NCBI GenBank assembly: GCA_016711215.1
Contig: JADJTL010000001.1
Coordinates: 62,001 to 126,000, forward strand
From: Pseudomonadota bacterium
Lineage (GTDB): Bacteria; Myxococcota_A; Polyangia; GCA-2747355
DNA: 64,000 nucleotides
Reading direction: 5' to 3'
Positions 9,883 to 19,010 of the stretch are shown here, piece after piece (within the stretch, counting starts at the first letter, position 1; the number at the start of each line of letters is the position of its first letter). A program made the translations under genes and the position numbers. Under the pieces are notes generated by a model. It saw nothing but the letters and a program-made list of their open reading frames with translations, did no database searches and was not told the DNA's origin.

Positions 9883-11481
9883 TCACTCCACGTCGGTGAT
9901 GACGATTGGCGGCACGTGCAACATCGTGATCTCGGGCGCCGGGCCGGCGTAGCCCTTGGCCAGCGCCAGGGCCTCGCTGACCGAGTCGGCGCGCTCCCAG
10001 CCGAGCAGCGCCGGTACATGCGCGTTCTGCGCGCCGGCGACGATCACCTTGCCGATGTGCTGGCGGCCGTTCTCGCCCCAATACCACATGAAGAAGGGAT
10101 GCGCGCCGTGATAGGCGTGGCCGCGACGGTACATCTCGATGTAGCTCGGGTTCTCGGCGAACTCGCGCTCGTATTTCTCGCGCAGCACGAAGGGGTCGCG
10201 CGTCTCCGGCAGCAGGCGGTTGAAGAACTCGATGTAGCTCGGGTGATGCGCGTGGTCCCACTCGTCGTGGCAGGGGTGGGCCAGCACGAGCACGCCACCC
10301 TTCTTCAAGAGCGGCTTGCCGCGGTAGAAGTTGAAGAGGTAGCCGAGCGCCATCACCTGCACCAGCAGGGGATTGAGGATCGAGTTGACGTTATAGGGCG
10401 AGATGAAGGGGATGCCGACCACCAGGATGTCGCACTGGCCGCGCACCTTGACCGCGTACTGCTCGAAGTTGCGCTCGAGGATCTTCTCGTGGACCGGATC
10501 GGTCTTGCCGGCGTAGCAGGCGACCAGCTCATAGGCGGCGGGGACCGCCTGCATCAGCTTGCGCTTGGCCGCGCGCGGCAGCTTGCTCAGCGCCCACTTC
10601 AGCCCCTCGAGCTTGAGCCGATCGAACTCGGTGTAGTTGTCCTCGTTCTTGCTGATGAAGGACATCTGACCGTCGTACATGCGGTTGTTCAGCGCGGTCT
10701 CGATATGGAAGACGTTGAGCTTCTCGTCGACGATACGGCCGATGCGGTTGCACTTATGCGCCAGCGCAGAGCGCGCGGGGTCCATGTAGCTGTCGCTGTC
10801 GCGAATCGTCTGCGGCTCGTGATGGGCGCGCAGCGTGGCGTAGTCGCAGAGCCCGACGCCGACCGACTTGTGCCCGCCGTCCATCGGCACGAGGTTGATG
10901 TTGAGGTAGATCACCAGATCGGACTCGACGGCGCGGCGATTGAGGTTGACGACCTCGCCGTGCTTGGTGTGGCCGATGTTGACGACGCCGTCGGGATCCT
11001 CGGCGTCGTGGTTATAGAGCCGGTCGGGCGCGAAGGCGTTGTAGATCTTGCTGCCGACCATGCGCCGGATCTCGGCGGCGGTCATCCGGCGGTGCAACGA
11101 ATTGGCGACGATCAGATGCACGTCGTCGACGCCGTGCGCGGCCAGCAGCTCGAGCACGATCTCGAGCAGCTGCTGACGCACGTCGGGGGTGCGCATCGGC
11201 GGCAGCGGCAGGCTGATGTCGTCCATCGCGATCGTCACGCGCATGCCCGGCCTGAGCTGCGCGAAGAGCGGATCGCACTGCTCGGGGTGGTTCAGCGCAT
11301 AACGGATCGCCGCCTCGGGGTTGGCCAGGCCCTGCAGCGGGGGCTTGGGGTAGATCACCCGGGTGCCGACGGGGAGGTCCTCGAGCAGCAGGTCCTCACC
11401 ATAGAAGAGCAGGCGCGGTGCCGAGCTGCGGTCGATGTAGACGACGGTATCGTCCTGCTTGAAACGCGGTTCGGCTCGCAT
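9883..11481 (-). CDS. LarA/DUF2088-family protein in lipid operon
   Basis: This 532-residue protein resembles the LarA (nickel-pincer lactate racemase)/DUF2088 family. It has an N-terminal MDDIS segment at the position of the LarA DxTRP motif (the Arg-Pro is not kept), then [11 protein letters not shown] (compare the family HRxxTxxE), then a C-terminal domain. No larB, larC or larE cofactor genes are nearby. The ATG at 11481 has AGGTAGGT upstream and follows the phosphatase stop by four bases. The following megaenzyme starts four bases after this stop, so the genes are tightly coupled. The cofactor and substrate are not evident. A role in the ether-lipid-like pathway is suggested only by operon membership. 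Confidence 0.75.
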   Translation of the reverse strand: MRAEPRFKQDDTVVYIDRSSAPRLLFYGEDLLLEDLPVGTRVIYPKPPLQGLANPEAAIRYALNHPEQCDPLFAQLRPGMRVTIAMDDISLPLPPMRTPDVRQQLLEIVLELLAAHGVDDVHLIVANSLHRRMTAAEIRRMVGSKIYNAFAPDRLYNHDAEDPDGVVNIGHTKHGEVVNLNRRAVESDLVIYLNINLVPMDGGHKSVGVGLCDYATLRAHHEPQTIRDSDSYMDPARSALAHKCNRIGRIVDEKLNVFHIETALNNRMYDGQMSFISKNEDNYTEFDRLKLEGLKWALSKLPRAAKRKLMQAVPAAYELVACYAGKTDPVHEKILERNFEQYAVKVRGQCDILVVGIPFISPYNVNSILNPLLVQVMALGYLFNFYRGKPLLKKGGVLVLAHPCHDEWDHAHHPSYIEFFNRLLPETRDPFVLREKYEREFAENPSYIEMYRRGHAYHGAHPFFMWYWGENGRQHIGKVIVAGAQNAHVPALLGWERADSVSEALALAKGYAGPAPEITMLHVPPIVITDVE

Positions 11482-11485
11482 CGAC

Positions 11486-12151
11486 CTACCTCAAGTTGAG
11501 AATCGGCCAGTCGTGCCGCTCGGCGGTGGCACGCAGGCGCATGTCGGGGTTGACGGCGGCCGGGTGGCCGACCATCGCCAGCATGGGCAGGTCGCTCATG
11601 CTGTCGCTGTAGGCGTAGCAGTCGCTGAGGTTGATGCCCTCGCGCTCGGCGAAGCAGCGGATCCAGGAGGCCTTGCTGGCGCTGGCCATCACCGGCGGCA
11701 GCAGCCGGCCGGTGGCCACCCGCCCGACGAACTCGAGCCGGTTGGCGACGCAATCGTCGAAGCCGAGGTGCGCGGAGAGGGCCTCGACGGTGAAGTCGAG
11801 CGCGCCGGTCACGAGGACCTGGCGCAGCCCGAGGCGCCGCGCCTTGTCCAGCAGCTCATAGGCGCCAGGAAAGACCGCGGGACGCAACACCTCCTCGAAG
11901 AGCTCCTGGGCCAGGTAGCGCAGCCGATCCTCGGATTGGCCGGCGTAATGGCGGAAGTAGAGGCTGTTGAAGACCTTGCGGCTGTAGAGATCGGCGGCAA
12001 CGAAGAGCGGCACCGCGAGGGCGGTGCGCGCTGTCTTGCCGAGCGAGCGCAGCAGTCCGGGCTGATTGCGCGCGAAGAAGCCCAGCGTATGCACCAGATT
12101 GGTGCGAATCAGCGTCCCCTCGAGGTCATAAAATGCTGTTGGTCGGCTCAT
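11486..12151 (-). CDS. HAD-IB family phosphatase (SerB-like) with DxE motif I
   Basis: This 221-residue protein is a haloacid dehalogenase-type phosphatase of the SerB/HAD-IB group. Motif I is FYDLEGTL, keeping the nucleophilic Asp but with Glu where the acid/base Asp is normal. Motif II is VTGALDF, motif III is a Lys in KASWIRCF, and motif IV is [10 protein letters not shown]. The start is the ATG at 12151 ([13 protein letters not shown]); the frame runs open upstream to 12445 but that extension is low-complexity Arg-rich sequence. It is the first gene of the minus-strand lipid operon. It could dephosphorylate a glycerolipid intermediate; this is inferred. Confidence 0.85.
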   Translation of the reverse strand: MSRPTAFYDLEGTLIRTNLVHTLGFFARNQPGLLRSLGKTARTALAVPLFVAADLYSRKVFNSLYFRHYAGQSEDRLRYLAQELFEEVLRPAVFPGAYELLDKARRLGLRQVLVTGALDFTVEALSAHLGFDDCVANRLEFVGRVATGRLLPPVMASASKASWIRCFAEREGINLSDCYAYSDSMSDLPMLAMVGHPAAVNPDMRLRATAERHDWPILNLR

Positions 12152-12410
12152 GGCGCGGCTCGAAGCGGGCGCGTGGGCGGGGCACACTCCCCCCTCCGCT
12201 GCCTTCGACGCAAGGCCGGCTGTGTAACAGCAGCCTTCGGCCAGCGTCAAGGCGCGCCGGCGGCGGTCGACCTCTCCGGCGCTCGCTCTCGGTGCTGGCC
12301 CTCGGCGAGGTTGCCCTCGGCGAGGTTGCCTGAGGCGGCGCTGGCGGGCTAGACCACCGAGATTCGTTTCAGTCGAAGAACGACCTGCGCAGGGAAGGCG
12401 GGCACGCGGC
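12152..12410. other. Divergent intergenic region
   Basis: 259 bp between the lipid operon (minus) and the osmoprotectant transporter (plus). It holds a short direct repeat (CTCGGCGAGGTTGC twice, about 12301-12330) and an AGGGAAGG that may be the ribosome site for the ATPase. I see no gene and no convincing -35/-10 pair. Confidence 0.5.
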
Positions 12411-13154
12411 ATGTCGCCGATGATCGAGCTTTGGCGCGTCAGCAAGCGCTTCGAGGGCCGTGCGGCGCTCGATGAGCTGACCCTGAGCGTGGCGCAGGGT
12501 CAAACGCTGGCGCTCCTGGGTCCCTCGGGATCGGGGAAGACGACGACGCTGAGGCTGATCAATCGCCTCGTCGAGCCGGACGGGGGCGCGGTGCTCTTTC
12601 AGGGGCAGAACGTGCGTGAGGTCGATCCGGTCACCCTGCGGCGCCGGATCGGCTACGTGATCCAGGACGCGGCGCTCTTTCCCCACCTGACCGCTGGCGA
12701 GAATGTGGCCCTCGTGCCGCGCCTCTTGGGCTGGGCGCCGGCGCGGCTGCGCGCGCGCGTCGAGGAGCTCTTCGCCTGGGTCGACCTGCCGGCCGAGGCC
12801 TTCGCGGGCCGCTATCCCGCGCAGCTCTCGGGGGGGCAGGGCCAGCGGGTGGCGCTGGCGCGGGCCTTGGCCGCGGATCCCGAGGTCGTCCTGATGGACG
12901 AGCCCTTCTCAGCGCTCGATACGATCAGCCGGCGCCGCCTGGAGCAGCAGTTCCTGGCGATCAAGCGCGAGCTGCGCAAGACGATCGTCCTGGTGACGCA
13001 TAACATCGGCGAGGCCTTTCGGCTGGCCGATCAGGTCGCCGTGCTCGCGGAGGGGCGCTTGCAGGCGCTGGGCACGCCGGCCGAGCTGCGCGCGGAACCC
13101 GGCAACGAGCTGGTCAGCGACCTGCTGCGCTCCCTGCCCGGCTTGGAGGCCTGA
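12411..13154 (+). CDS. Osmoprotectant (glycine betaine/choline-type) ABC transporter ATPase
   Basis: A 247-residue ABC ATPase of the OpuCA/ProV/OsmV type. It has Walker A GPSGSGKTTTL, Q-loop YVIQDAALFPH (the IQxxGLFPH-like form seen in quaternary-amine transporters), signature LSGGQGQR, Walker B VVLMDEP and switch His in VTHN. It lacks the C-terminal CBS domains found in OpuCA/ProV, ending at about residue 245. ATG at 12411 (an alternative ATG is at 12420). It lies one base upstream of the fused binding-protein/permease gene, so the two form a complete importer. Substrate specificity cannot be read from the ATPase. Confidence 0.9.
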   Translation: MSPMIELWRVSKRFEGRAALDELTLSVAQGQTLALLGPSGSGKTTTLRLINRLVEPDGGAVLFQGQNVREVDPVTLRRRIGYVIQDAALFPHLTAGENVALVPRLLGWAPARLRARVEELFAWVDLPAEAFAGRYPAQLSGGQGQRVALARALAADPEVVLMDEPFSALDTISRRRLEQQFLAIKRELRKTIVLVTHNIGEAFRLADQVAVLAEGRLQALGTPAELRAEPGNELVSDLLRSLPGLEA

Positions 13155-13155
13155 G

Positions 13156-14802
13156 ATGAGACGCTGCCGGCGCTCCTCCGCGAGGCGGCGGTCGTTTGGG
13201 GCACGGCGCGCCTGCGTCGTCGCGGCGGCCCTTGCGCTTGCCCTCCACCTGGGTGGCGTTGGGAGCGTTGGCGGCGCTGGTGGCGCGAGCGCGCTCGCCG
13301 CCACGCCGAGTCCTCCGCGGCTGGTGGTCGGCGCCAAGCGCTTCACCGAGAGCGCGATCCTCGCCGAGGTGCTGGCGCAGCTCGTCGAGCGCCACCTCGG
13401 GCTCGAGGTCGACCGCCGCTTCAATCTGGCCGGGACCGACATTTGCTTCGGTGCGCTGACCCATGGCGCGATCGATCTCTATGTCGAGTACAGCGGGACG
13501 GCGCTGCGCAGCATCCTCGGCGATCGGCGTGCGCTGGCCGCGGCGCCGGCGCTGGTGACCGTGCGCGCCGCGCTCGAACGACGCTTCGGCGTCGCCGTCC
13601 TGGCGCCGCTCGGCTTCGACAACACCTATGCCTTGGCGATGCGTCGCGATCGCGCCTTCGAGCTCGGGATCACGCGCATGAGCGACCTCGCCCGGCGGCC
13701 GCTGCGCTTCGGTTTCTCGCCTGAGTTCGTTGGGCGCGCCGACGGCTTGCCGGGGCTGCGGCAGCAGTACGTGCTGCAGGTGGGGCAGCTCGTCGAGCTC
13801 GATCATGATCTCGCTTATCGCGCGCTGGAGGAGGGCGCGATCGACGTCCTCGACGCCTACGCCACGGACGCCAAGCTGAGCGGTGAGCGGCTGCTCGTGC
13901 TCGTCGATGACCAGCACTTCTTTCCGCCCTACGACGCCGTGCCGCTGGTGCGGCGCGACGCGCTGCGACGCTTCCCGGGGCTCGAGTCGACGCTGTCCTT
14001 GATCGCCGGGCGGATCGACGCCGACACGATGTGCCAGCTCAATGCCGAGGTCGAGGGCCTGGGCCGTACGCCGAACAGCGTCGCCGCGCGGCTCCTGTCG
14101 CGCCTCGGCCTCGGGACGGTCGCGGTCCATCACGACGCGCGGCCGCGTAGCTTCGGCGGCCTGATGCGGGCGCGGGCGCGCAAGACGCTGAGCCTCGCCG
14201 GCCAGCACCTGCTCCTGACCGGCGTGGCGACGCTGCTGGCCTGTCTGATCGGCGTGCCCTTGGGAATGCTCGCCGCCCGTCGCGCACGGCTCGCGAGCCT
14301 GGTGCTTGGCCTCGCCGGGGCGCTGCAGACGGTGCCCTCGCTCGCGCTCCTGGCCTTCATGTTGCCCATCTTCGGCATCGGCACGCGACCGGCGATCGTG
14401 GCCTTGTTGATCTATGGGCTGCTGCCGATCGTCCGCAACACGATCACCGGACTGCGCGCCGTTCGCCCGCGCCTGCTCGAGGTCGGGCTGGGGCTGGGGA
14501 TGACCCGGGGCCAGCTCCTGCGGCGGGTCGAGCTGCCCTTGGCCGTTCCCGTGATCCTGGCGGGTGTTCGCACCGCCACCGTGATCACCGTCGGCACGGC
14601 CACGCTCGCCGCCTTCATCGGCGCGGGCGGGCTCGGTGAGCCGATCGTCAGCGGCTTGAGCATGAACGACTTTCGCCTGGTGCTCAGCGGCGCGCTGCCG
14701 GCGGCCCTGCTGGCGCTGGCCCTCGATGCAGCGCTCTTTGCGCTCGAGCGCCTCGCCACGCCGCGCGGCCTGCGCCTCCCGCCGGCCGCGCCGCGACGGT
14801 GA
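13156..14802 (+). CDS. Fused osmoprotectant-binding protein / permease
   Basis: The 548-residue protein begins with an Arg-rich signal sequence and hydrophobic stretch (to about residue 50). Next comes an OpuC/OsmF/ProX-like periplasmic binding domain (VVGAKRFTESAILAEVL, about 55-320), then a permease domain of about 210 residues with several hydrophobic segments and the EAA-type loop (LLEVGLGLGMTRGQLLRRVE). The binding domain precedes the permease in a single chain. A separate permease half is not needed if the protein homodimerises. It directly follows the ATPase (TGA-G-ATG). Likely function is uptake of glycine betaine, choline or a similar quaternary amine. Confidence 0.88.
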   Translation: MRRCRRSSARRRSFGARRACVVAAALALALHLGGVGSVGGAGGASALAATPSPPRLVVGAKRFTESAILAEVLAQLVERHLGLEVDRRFNLAGTDICFGALTHGAIDLYVEYSGTALRSILGDRRALAAAPALVTVRAALERRFGVAVLAPLGFDNTYALAMRRDRAFELGITRMSDLARRPLRFGFSPEFVGRADGLPGLRQQYVLQVGQLVELDHDLAYRALEEGAIDVLDAYATDAKLSGERLLVLVDDQHFFPPYDAVPLVRRDALRRFPGLESTLSLIAGRIDADTMCQLNAEVEGLGRTPNSVAARLLSRLGLGTVAVHHDARPRSFGGLMRARARKTLSLAGQHLLLTGVATLLACLIGVPLGMLAARRARLASLVLGLAGALQTVPSLALLAFMLPIFGIGTRPAIVALLIYGLLPIVRNTITGLRAVRPRLLEVGLGLGMTRGQLLRRVELPLAVPVILAGVRTATVITVGTATLAAFIGAGGLGEPIVSGLSMNDFRLVLSGALPAALLALALDAALFALERLATPRGLRLPPAAPRR

Positions 14803-14836
14803 CCTGACGGTGACCTCGCGGCGCTAGCCTGCGGGG

Positions 14837-16465
14837 ATGAAGATCCTGCTGGTCTATTCGGCCTTTCCCGTCAGTTACTGGGGCTTCCAGCACAGCATGC
14901 CCCTGATCGGTCGAAAGGCCTCACTGGCGCCGCTGGGGCTGATCACGCTGGCGGCCTTGCTGCCCCGCTCGTGGCAGCCGCGGCTGATCGATCTCAACGT
15001 GCGGCCGCTCGACGATCAGGACCTGCTCTGGGCGGAGGTCGTGTTCGTCGGCGGGATGCGCATCCAGGCGCCCTCGATGCACGAGGTCGTGCGGCGAGCC
15101 CGCGCCTTCGGGCGCCGCACCGTCGTCGGTGGGCCGGCGCCGACCACGACGCCCGAGGAGTTCGCCGACGCCGACGTCGTGTTCTGCGGCGAGGCAGAGG
15201 GGCGGATCGACGAGCTGGTAGCAGCGTTGACCCTGCCGCGTGGCGAGAGGCGTGTGCTCGTCGCCGAGGAGCGTCCCCCGCTCGCGAGCAGTCCGATTCC
15301 GCGCTTCGAGCTACTGGACCTCGAGGCCTACGCCTCGATCAGCGTGCAGTACTCGCGCGGCTGTCCCTTTCAGTGCGAGTTCTGCGACATCATCGAGATC
15401 TTTGGCCGCGTGCCGCGGGTCAAGGCGCCCGCGCAGGTGCTCGCCGAGCTCGACGCGCTCTATGCCTGTGGCTATCGCGGGTCGGTCTTCTTCGTCGACG
15501 ACAATTTCATTGGCAACAAGGCGTCGGTGCGCGCGCTGCTCGCCGCGCTCGAGCCCTGGCAACGGGCGCGGGACTTCCCCTTTGAGCTCTACACTGAGGC
15601 CAGCGTCAACCTCGCGGCGGATAGCGAGCTGGTCAGCGCCCTGGTGCGGGCGGGGTTCACGGCGGTCTTCCTCGGCATCGAGACGCCCTCGGCCACCGCG
15701 CTCGCCGCCGCCGGCAAGCGTCAGAACCTCGCGCTCGACCTCCACGAGGCCGTCGAGCGCCTGACGGCGGCCGGCCTCGAGGTGATGGGAGGCTTCATCG
15801 TCGGCTTCGACAGCGATGGCGTGGAGGCCTTCGCGGCCCAGCGCGCCTTCCTCGACGGCGCACCCTTGCCGCTGGCGATGATCGGCCTGCTCATCGCGCT
15901 GCCGGGCACCGCGTTATGGCGGCGCCTCGCCCGCGAAGGGCGCCTGCGCAGCAGCACCAGCGGTGATCATTTCGCCCGCCCGAACTTCGAGCCGGCGATG
16001 GATGAGGCGCTGCTGCTCAGCGGCTACGCCGCGCTGCTCGCCGCGCTCTATTCGCCCGCGGCCTACTACGCGCGCTGCGCGGCCTTCGTCGGCGCGGCGC
16101 CGCGTCTGCCCGGCGGCGGCAAGCGGCTGCGCGCCTGGCACCTGATGACGATGGCGCGCTGCGTCTGGCAGGTTGGCATCCGCGCTCCCTACCGGCTTGA
16201 GTTCTGGCGCCTGCTGGCGCGAGCCCTCCGGCAGGCGCCCCATCAGCTCACCTGGGTCGTCGGTCACGTCGTGATGGGCGAGCACATGATCCGCTACACG
16301 CGCGAGCAGGTGCTGCCGCGCCTGGCCCAGGCGCGGGCCGAGCTGGCGCTGGAGCGTGCGGCAGCGGCCGACGCGCCGGGCGTGCCGGCGCCGGCTCGGC
16401 GCCAGGGCGGGGCGCCGCGGTCGGGCCAAGCGGCGGCGGTCGCGGCGCTCCACGCTGAGGGCTAG
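14837..16465 (+). CDS. B12-binding-type radical SAM protein (DUF4070 group)
   Basis: A 542-residue protein with an N-terminal cobalamin-binding-like Rossmann fold (MKILLVYSAFPVSYWGFQ) and a radical SAM core with the cluster motif SRGCPFQCEFCDI (CxxxCxxC). The C-terminal part matches the DUF4070 region seen in this group (RPNFEPAMDEALLLSGY). The N-terminal fold lacks an obvious DxHxxG cobalamin motif, so B12 use is uncertain. Relatives include hopanoid- and lipid-modifying enzymes, but the substrate here cannot be assigned. A TAGCCT hexamer lies six bases before the ATG with no ribosome site, consistent with leaderless start. It is followed by a two-component pair with a 77-bp gap. Confidence 0.87.
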   Translation: MKILLVYSAFPVSYWGFQHSMPLIGRKASLAPLGLITLAALLPRSWQPRLIDLNVRPLDDQDLLWAEVVFVGGMRIQAPSMHEVVRRARAFGRRTVVGGPAPTTTPEEFADADVVFCGEAEGRIDELVAALTLPRGERRVLVAEERPPLASSPIPRFELLDLEAYASISVQYSRGCPFQCEFCDIIEIFGRVPRVKAPAQVLAELDALYACGYRGSVFFVDDNFIGNKASVRALLAALEPWQRARDFPFELYTEASVNLAADSELVSALVRAGFTAVFLGIETPSATALAAAGKRQNLALDLHEAVERLTAAGLEVMGGFIVGFDSDGVEAFAAQRAFLDGAPLPLAMIGLLIALPGTALWRRLAREGRLRSSTSGDHFARPNFEPAMDEALLLSGYAALLAALYSPAAYYARCAAFVGAAPRLPGGGKRLRAWHLMTMARCVWQVGIRAPYRLEFWRLLARALRQAPHQLTWVVGHVVMGEHMIRYTREQVLPRLAQARAELALERAAAADAPGVPAPARRQGGAPRSGQAAAVAALHAEG

Positions 16466-16542
16466 CCGCGCGCTCGCTGCTGCGCAAGAATAGCCCCGCG
16501 CGGTCGCGGCGGTCGCTCCCGCGCAGGGCGCCCGACAGCATC

Positions 16543-17487
16543 ATGGCACGCAGGCTCAAGCACCATAGTTTGCTGCGCACGGGCGCCCTGCTCTGGCTGC
16601 TCTTGGCGGCGGTGATCGTGCCTGCGCTGCTCTCGTTGGCGGTGGGCATCATCGCCCTGGTGCTCTGGCGCGCGCCCTTCGACATTGTCTTCGGCGTGCT
16701 GGTGCTCTGCTTCGCCGCGATGGTGCTGACCGGCGGTGTGCTCTCGATGCTCTATCTGCGCCGGACGGCACGCCTCGCCGAGATGCAGACGGACTTCATC
16801 GCCAACGTCTCGCACGAGCTACGCACGCCGCTGGCGGGTATACGCCTGCTCGTCGAGACGTTGACGCTCGGTCGTGCACCTGCCCCCGAGCAGCGCAACG
16901 CGGTGCTGAATCGGCTGGCCGCCGAGGTCCATCGACTCGAGGACCTGGTCGCCCGGATCCTCAGCTGGCGGCGTCTCGAGAGCGGAGCCGCGGTGCTGCA
17001 GCGTGAGCCCCTGCAGCTCGCCCCGCTGGTCGAGGAGGCAGTCGCGGCGGTCTTGGCGCAGACGACCGCTGGGCCCGCCCCACGGCTCGAGGTCGACCTC
17101 GCCGCGGAACTTCCGCCGATCGATGGCGATCGCGAGGCGCTGCTGGCCGCGCTGCGCAACCTCTTGCACAACGCGATCAAGTTCGGCGCGGATCGCGGGC
17201 CGGTGCGGATCGAGGCGCGTGGCGTGGCGGGCGAGGTGGTGGTGGCCGTGCGGGATCAGGGACCTGGGATACCGCCGAGCGAGCGAAAGCGGATCTTTGA
17301 GCGCTTCTACCGCGTCCCGGCGCACGACCCCGCGCGCCAGGGCACTGGCCTGGGCCTGGCGATCGTGCGGCGCGTCGTGCAGGGGCATCGCGGCAGGCTG
17401 CGCGTGGAGAGCGAGCAGGACGCCGGTACGACCTTCACGATGCACCTTCCGGTCGGGAGGGCCGCGCGCCGTGGTGGTCCGCGATGA
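16543..17487 (+). CDS. Membrane sensor histidine kinase
   Basis: A 314-residue kinase with two transmembrane segments (about residues 14-42 and 46-72) and almost no periplasmic sensor loop. The HisKA box is FIANVSHELRTPLAG with phospho-acceptor His91, followed by HATPase motifs NLLHNAIKFG, DQGPGIP, FERFYR and GTGLGLAIV. The signal is probably sensed in or at the membrane. Its stop overlaps the start of the response regulator by four bases (ATGA), so the pair is translationally coupled. Confidence 0.93.
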   Translation: MARRLKHHSLLRTGALLWLLLAAVIVPALLSLAVGIIALVLWRAPFDIVFGVLVLCFAAMVLTGGVLSMLYLRRTARLAEMQTDFIANVSHELRTPLAGIRLLVETLTLGRAPAPEQRNAVLNRLAAEVHRLEDLVARILSWRRLESGAAVLQREPLQLAPLVEEAVAAVLAQTTAGPAPRLEVDLAAELPPIDGDREALLAALRNLLHNAIKFGADRGPVRIEARGVAGEVVVAVRDQGPGIPPSERKRIFERFYRVPAHDPARQGTGLGLAIVRRVVQGHRGRLRVESEQDAGTTFTMHLPVGRAARRGGPR

Positions 17488-18182
17488 CCAGCGCCCTCGC
17501 GACGATTCTCGTGGTCGAGGATGACCCTTCGCTGGCGCTCGGGTTGCAGCTCAACCTGGAGGCGGAGGGCTACCGGGTGCTGTTGGCGCGGGACGGCGCC
17601 GACGGTCTGCGGCAGGCGCTGGCGAGCGCGCCCGACCTGATCGTCCTCGACCGCATGCTGCCGCGGATGGAGGGGCTCGACCTGCTGGCGGAGGTGCGCG
17701 AGCGTGGCCACGAGATGCCGGTGATCATCGTGTCGGCGCGCGGCGAGGTGCACGACAAGCTCGACGGGCTCGGGCTCGGCGCCGATGACTACATGACGAA
17801 GCCCTTCAGCGTGGCCGAGCTGGCGGCCCGGATCCAGGTGGCCCTGCGGCGCAGTCGGCGCAGCGGGCGCGCGGCGGCCGTGCTGCGCTGTGGGGAAGTG
17901 GAGCTCGATCTCGATGGTCATCAGGTGCGGCGCGCGGGGCAGGAGGTGCTGCTCACCGCCAAGGAGTTCGACCTGCTGGCCTACCTGGCGCGCCACCCGC
18001 GGCGGGTTCATTCGCGGGACCAGCTCCTGGTCGCGGTTTGGGGCGACGACTACGAGGGCACAGCGCGCACAGTCGATAACTTCGTCCGCAGTCTGCGCGT
18101 CAAGCTCGAGCGCGATCCGGCGCACCCCGACTATTTGGTCACCGTGCGCGGTGCGGGGTACCGTTTCGACCTCCCCGTCTGA
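17484..18182 (+). CDS. OmpR/PhoB-family response regulator
   Basis: A 232-residue regulator with a receiver domain (acidic pocket VEDD, phospho-acceptor Asp56 in VLDRMLP, Lys in MTKPF) and a winged-helix DNA-binding domain (residues about 130-230, ending TVRGAGYRFD). The usual Thr of the receiver is Ser (IIVSARG). It is the partner of the overlapping histidine kinase. Targets are not evident; the membrane-protein genes 48 bp downstream are candidates. Confidence 0.95.
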   Translation: MTSALATILVVEDDPSLALGLQLNLEAEGYRVLLARDGADGLRQALASAPDLIVLDRMLPRMEGLDLLAEVRERGHEMPVIIVSARGEVHDKLDGLGLGADDYMTKPFSVAELAARIQVALRRSRRSGRAAAVLRCGEVELDLDGHQVRRAGQEVLLTAKEFDLLAYLARHPRRVHSRDQLLVAVWGDDYEGTARTVDNFVRSLRVKLERDPAHPDYLVTVRGAGYRFDLPV

Positions 18183-18230
18183 GCCGCGAAGCGATTGAGC
18201 CGGCCCAGGGGTTGAGGTACGAGGGGCCCA

Positions 18231-19010
18231 ATGCGACGGCGTTCACCACCACGTTCACGACCAGCGCTTGCCGGCGGGCGACGCGCGGTCCGCGGCCGCT
18301 GGGTGGTGCTGCTGGCGCCCTGGCTGCTGCCGCTGGCGGTGCTGTCCTCTGCGAGCGCCGCGCCGGTGGACGGAGGTGCCGGTCGGCCTCGCGATCCCGA
18401 CGCGCTGGCTGTGCGGATGGTGCTCGAGGACACGCCCCGCGGTCGCGAGGCGCTAACGCGGGTCCAGACTTATTTCGCGGCGGTGCCGCGCCGACTGGGG
18501 ATCGCGCTGCAGCTCGAGCTGGGGCTCGATAGCGAACCAAGCCAGCGCGGCGCGCTGGAGGGCTGGCGCGAGATGGTCGCAGCCGAGCGGGCGCGCAATC
18601 CGGCGCTGCCGCTGGTGATCGCCGCGGAGGAGCGCAACGCGGGCTTCATCGGCCCGCTGCTGCGGGTCGGTCTGGGCGCGCTGCTGGCGAGCCTCGACGA
18701 CGCCGTGTTGATGGAGGCCGACAAGCTGCAACGCTCGTACGCGGGTTCGTCGCCCGCGGCGGCGCCGCCAGGCGCGGCCCCAGCGGGGTCGGCGTCGCTT
18801 GATTCGTCATTCCCTGCTGCGGGCGCGCGCCTGCCTCCGCGCGACGTCCCGGCGATCGGCCTGTCCTACGCACTGGCGCTGCTGGGGGGGGGCTTGCTCG
18901 CGGCCTTGGTCTGGTGGTGTGGGGGCCCGCGATGCACGGTCGCTGGCGCTTCGGCGAGCGTGCCGTCAGCGACGGCTGGCGCGCCGCGTCGTCGTCGGCG
19001 GCGGCGATGA
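18231..19010 (+). CDS. Hypothetical exported/membrane protein with poly-Arg tail
   Basis: A 259-residue protein not recognised as a known family. It has an Arg-rich N-terminus and hydrophobic signal sequence (WVVLLAPWLLPLAVLSSASA), an extracytoplasmic region of about 120 residues that looks mainly helical (with PALPLVIAAEERNAGF), an Ala/Pro/Ser linker, then a C-terminal transmembrane helix (YALALLGGGLLAALVWW) and a tail of consecutive Arg. A GAGGGG precedes the ATG. Its stop overlaps the start of the TPR membrane protein (ATGA), so the two are probably coupled. Confidence 0.7.
   Translation: MRRRSPPRSRPALAGGRRAVRGRWVVLLAPWLLPLAVLSSASAAPVDGGAGRPRDPDALAVRMVLEDTPRGREALTRVQTYFAAVPRRLGIALQLELGLDSEPSQRGALEGWREMVAAERARNPALPLVIAAEERNAGFIGPLLRVGLGALLASLDDAVLMEADKLQRSYAGSSPAAAPPGAAPAGSASLDSSFPAAGARLPPRDVPAIGLSYALALLGGGLLAALVWWCGGPRCTVAGASASVPSATAGAPRRRRRRR

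Noticed and set aside
9879..10019. ATG-proximal extension of the megaenzyme
   Set aside because: It overlaps the LarA-like gene and encodes Arg-rich sequence; TTG 9878 has GGAG at seven bases.
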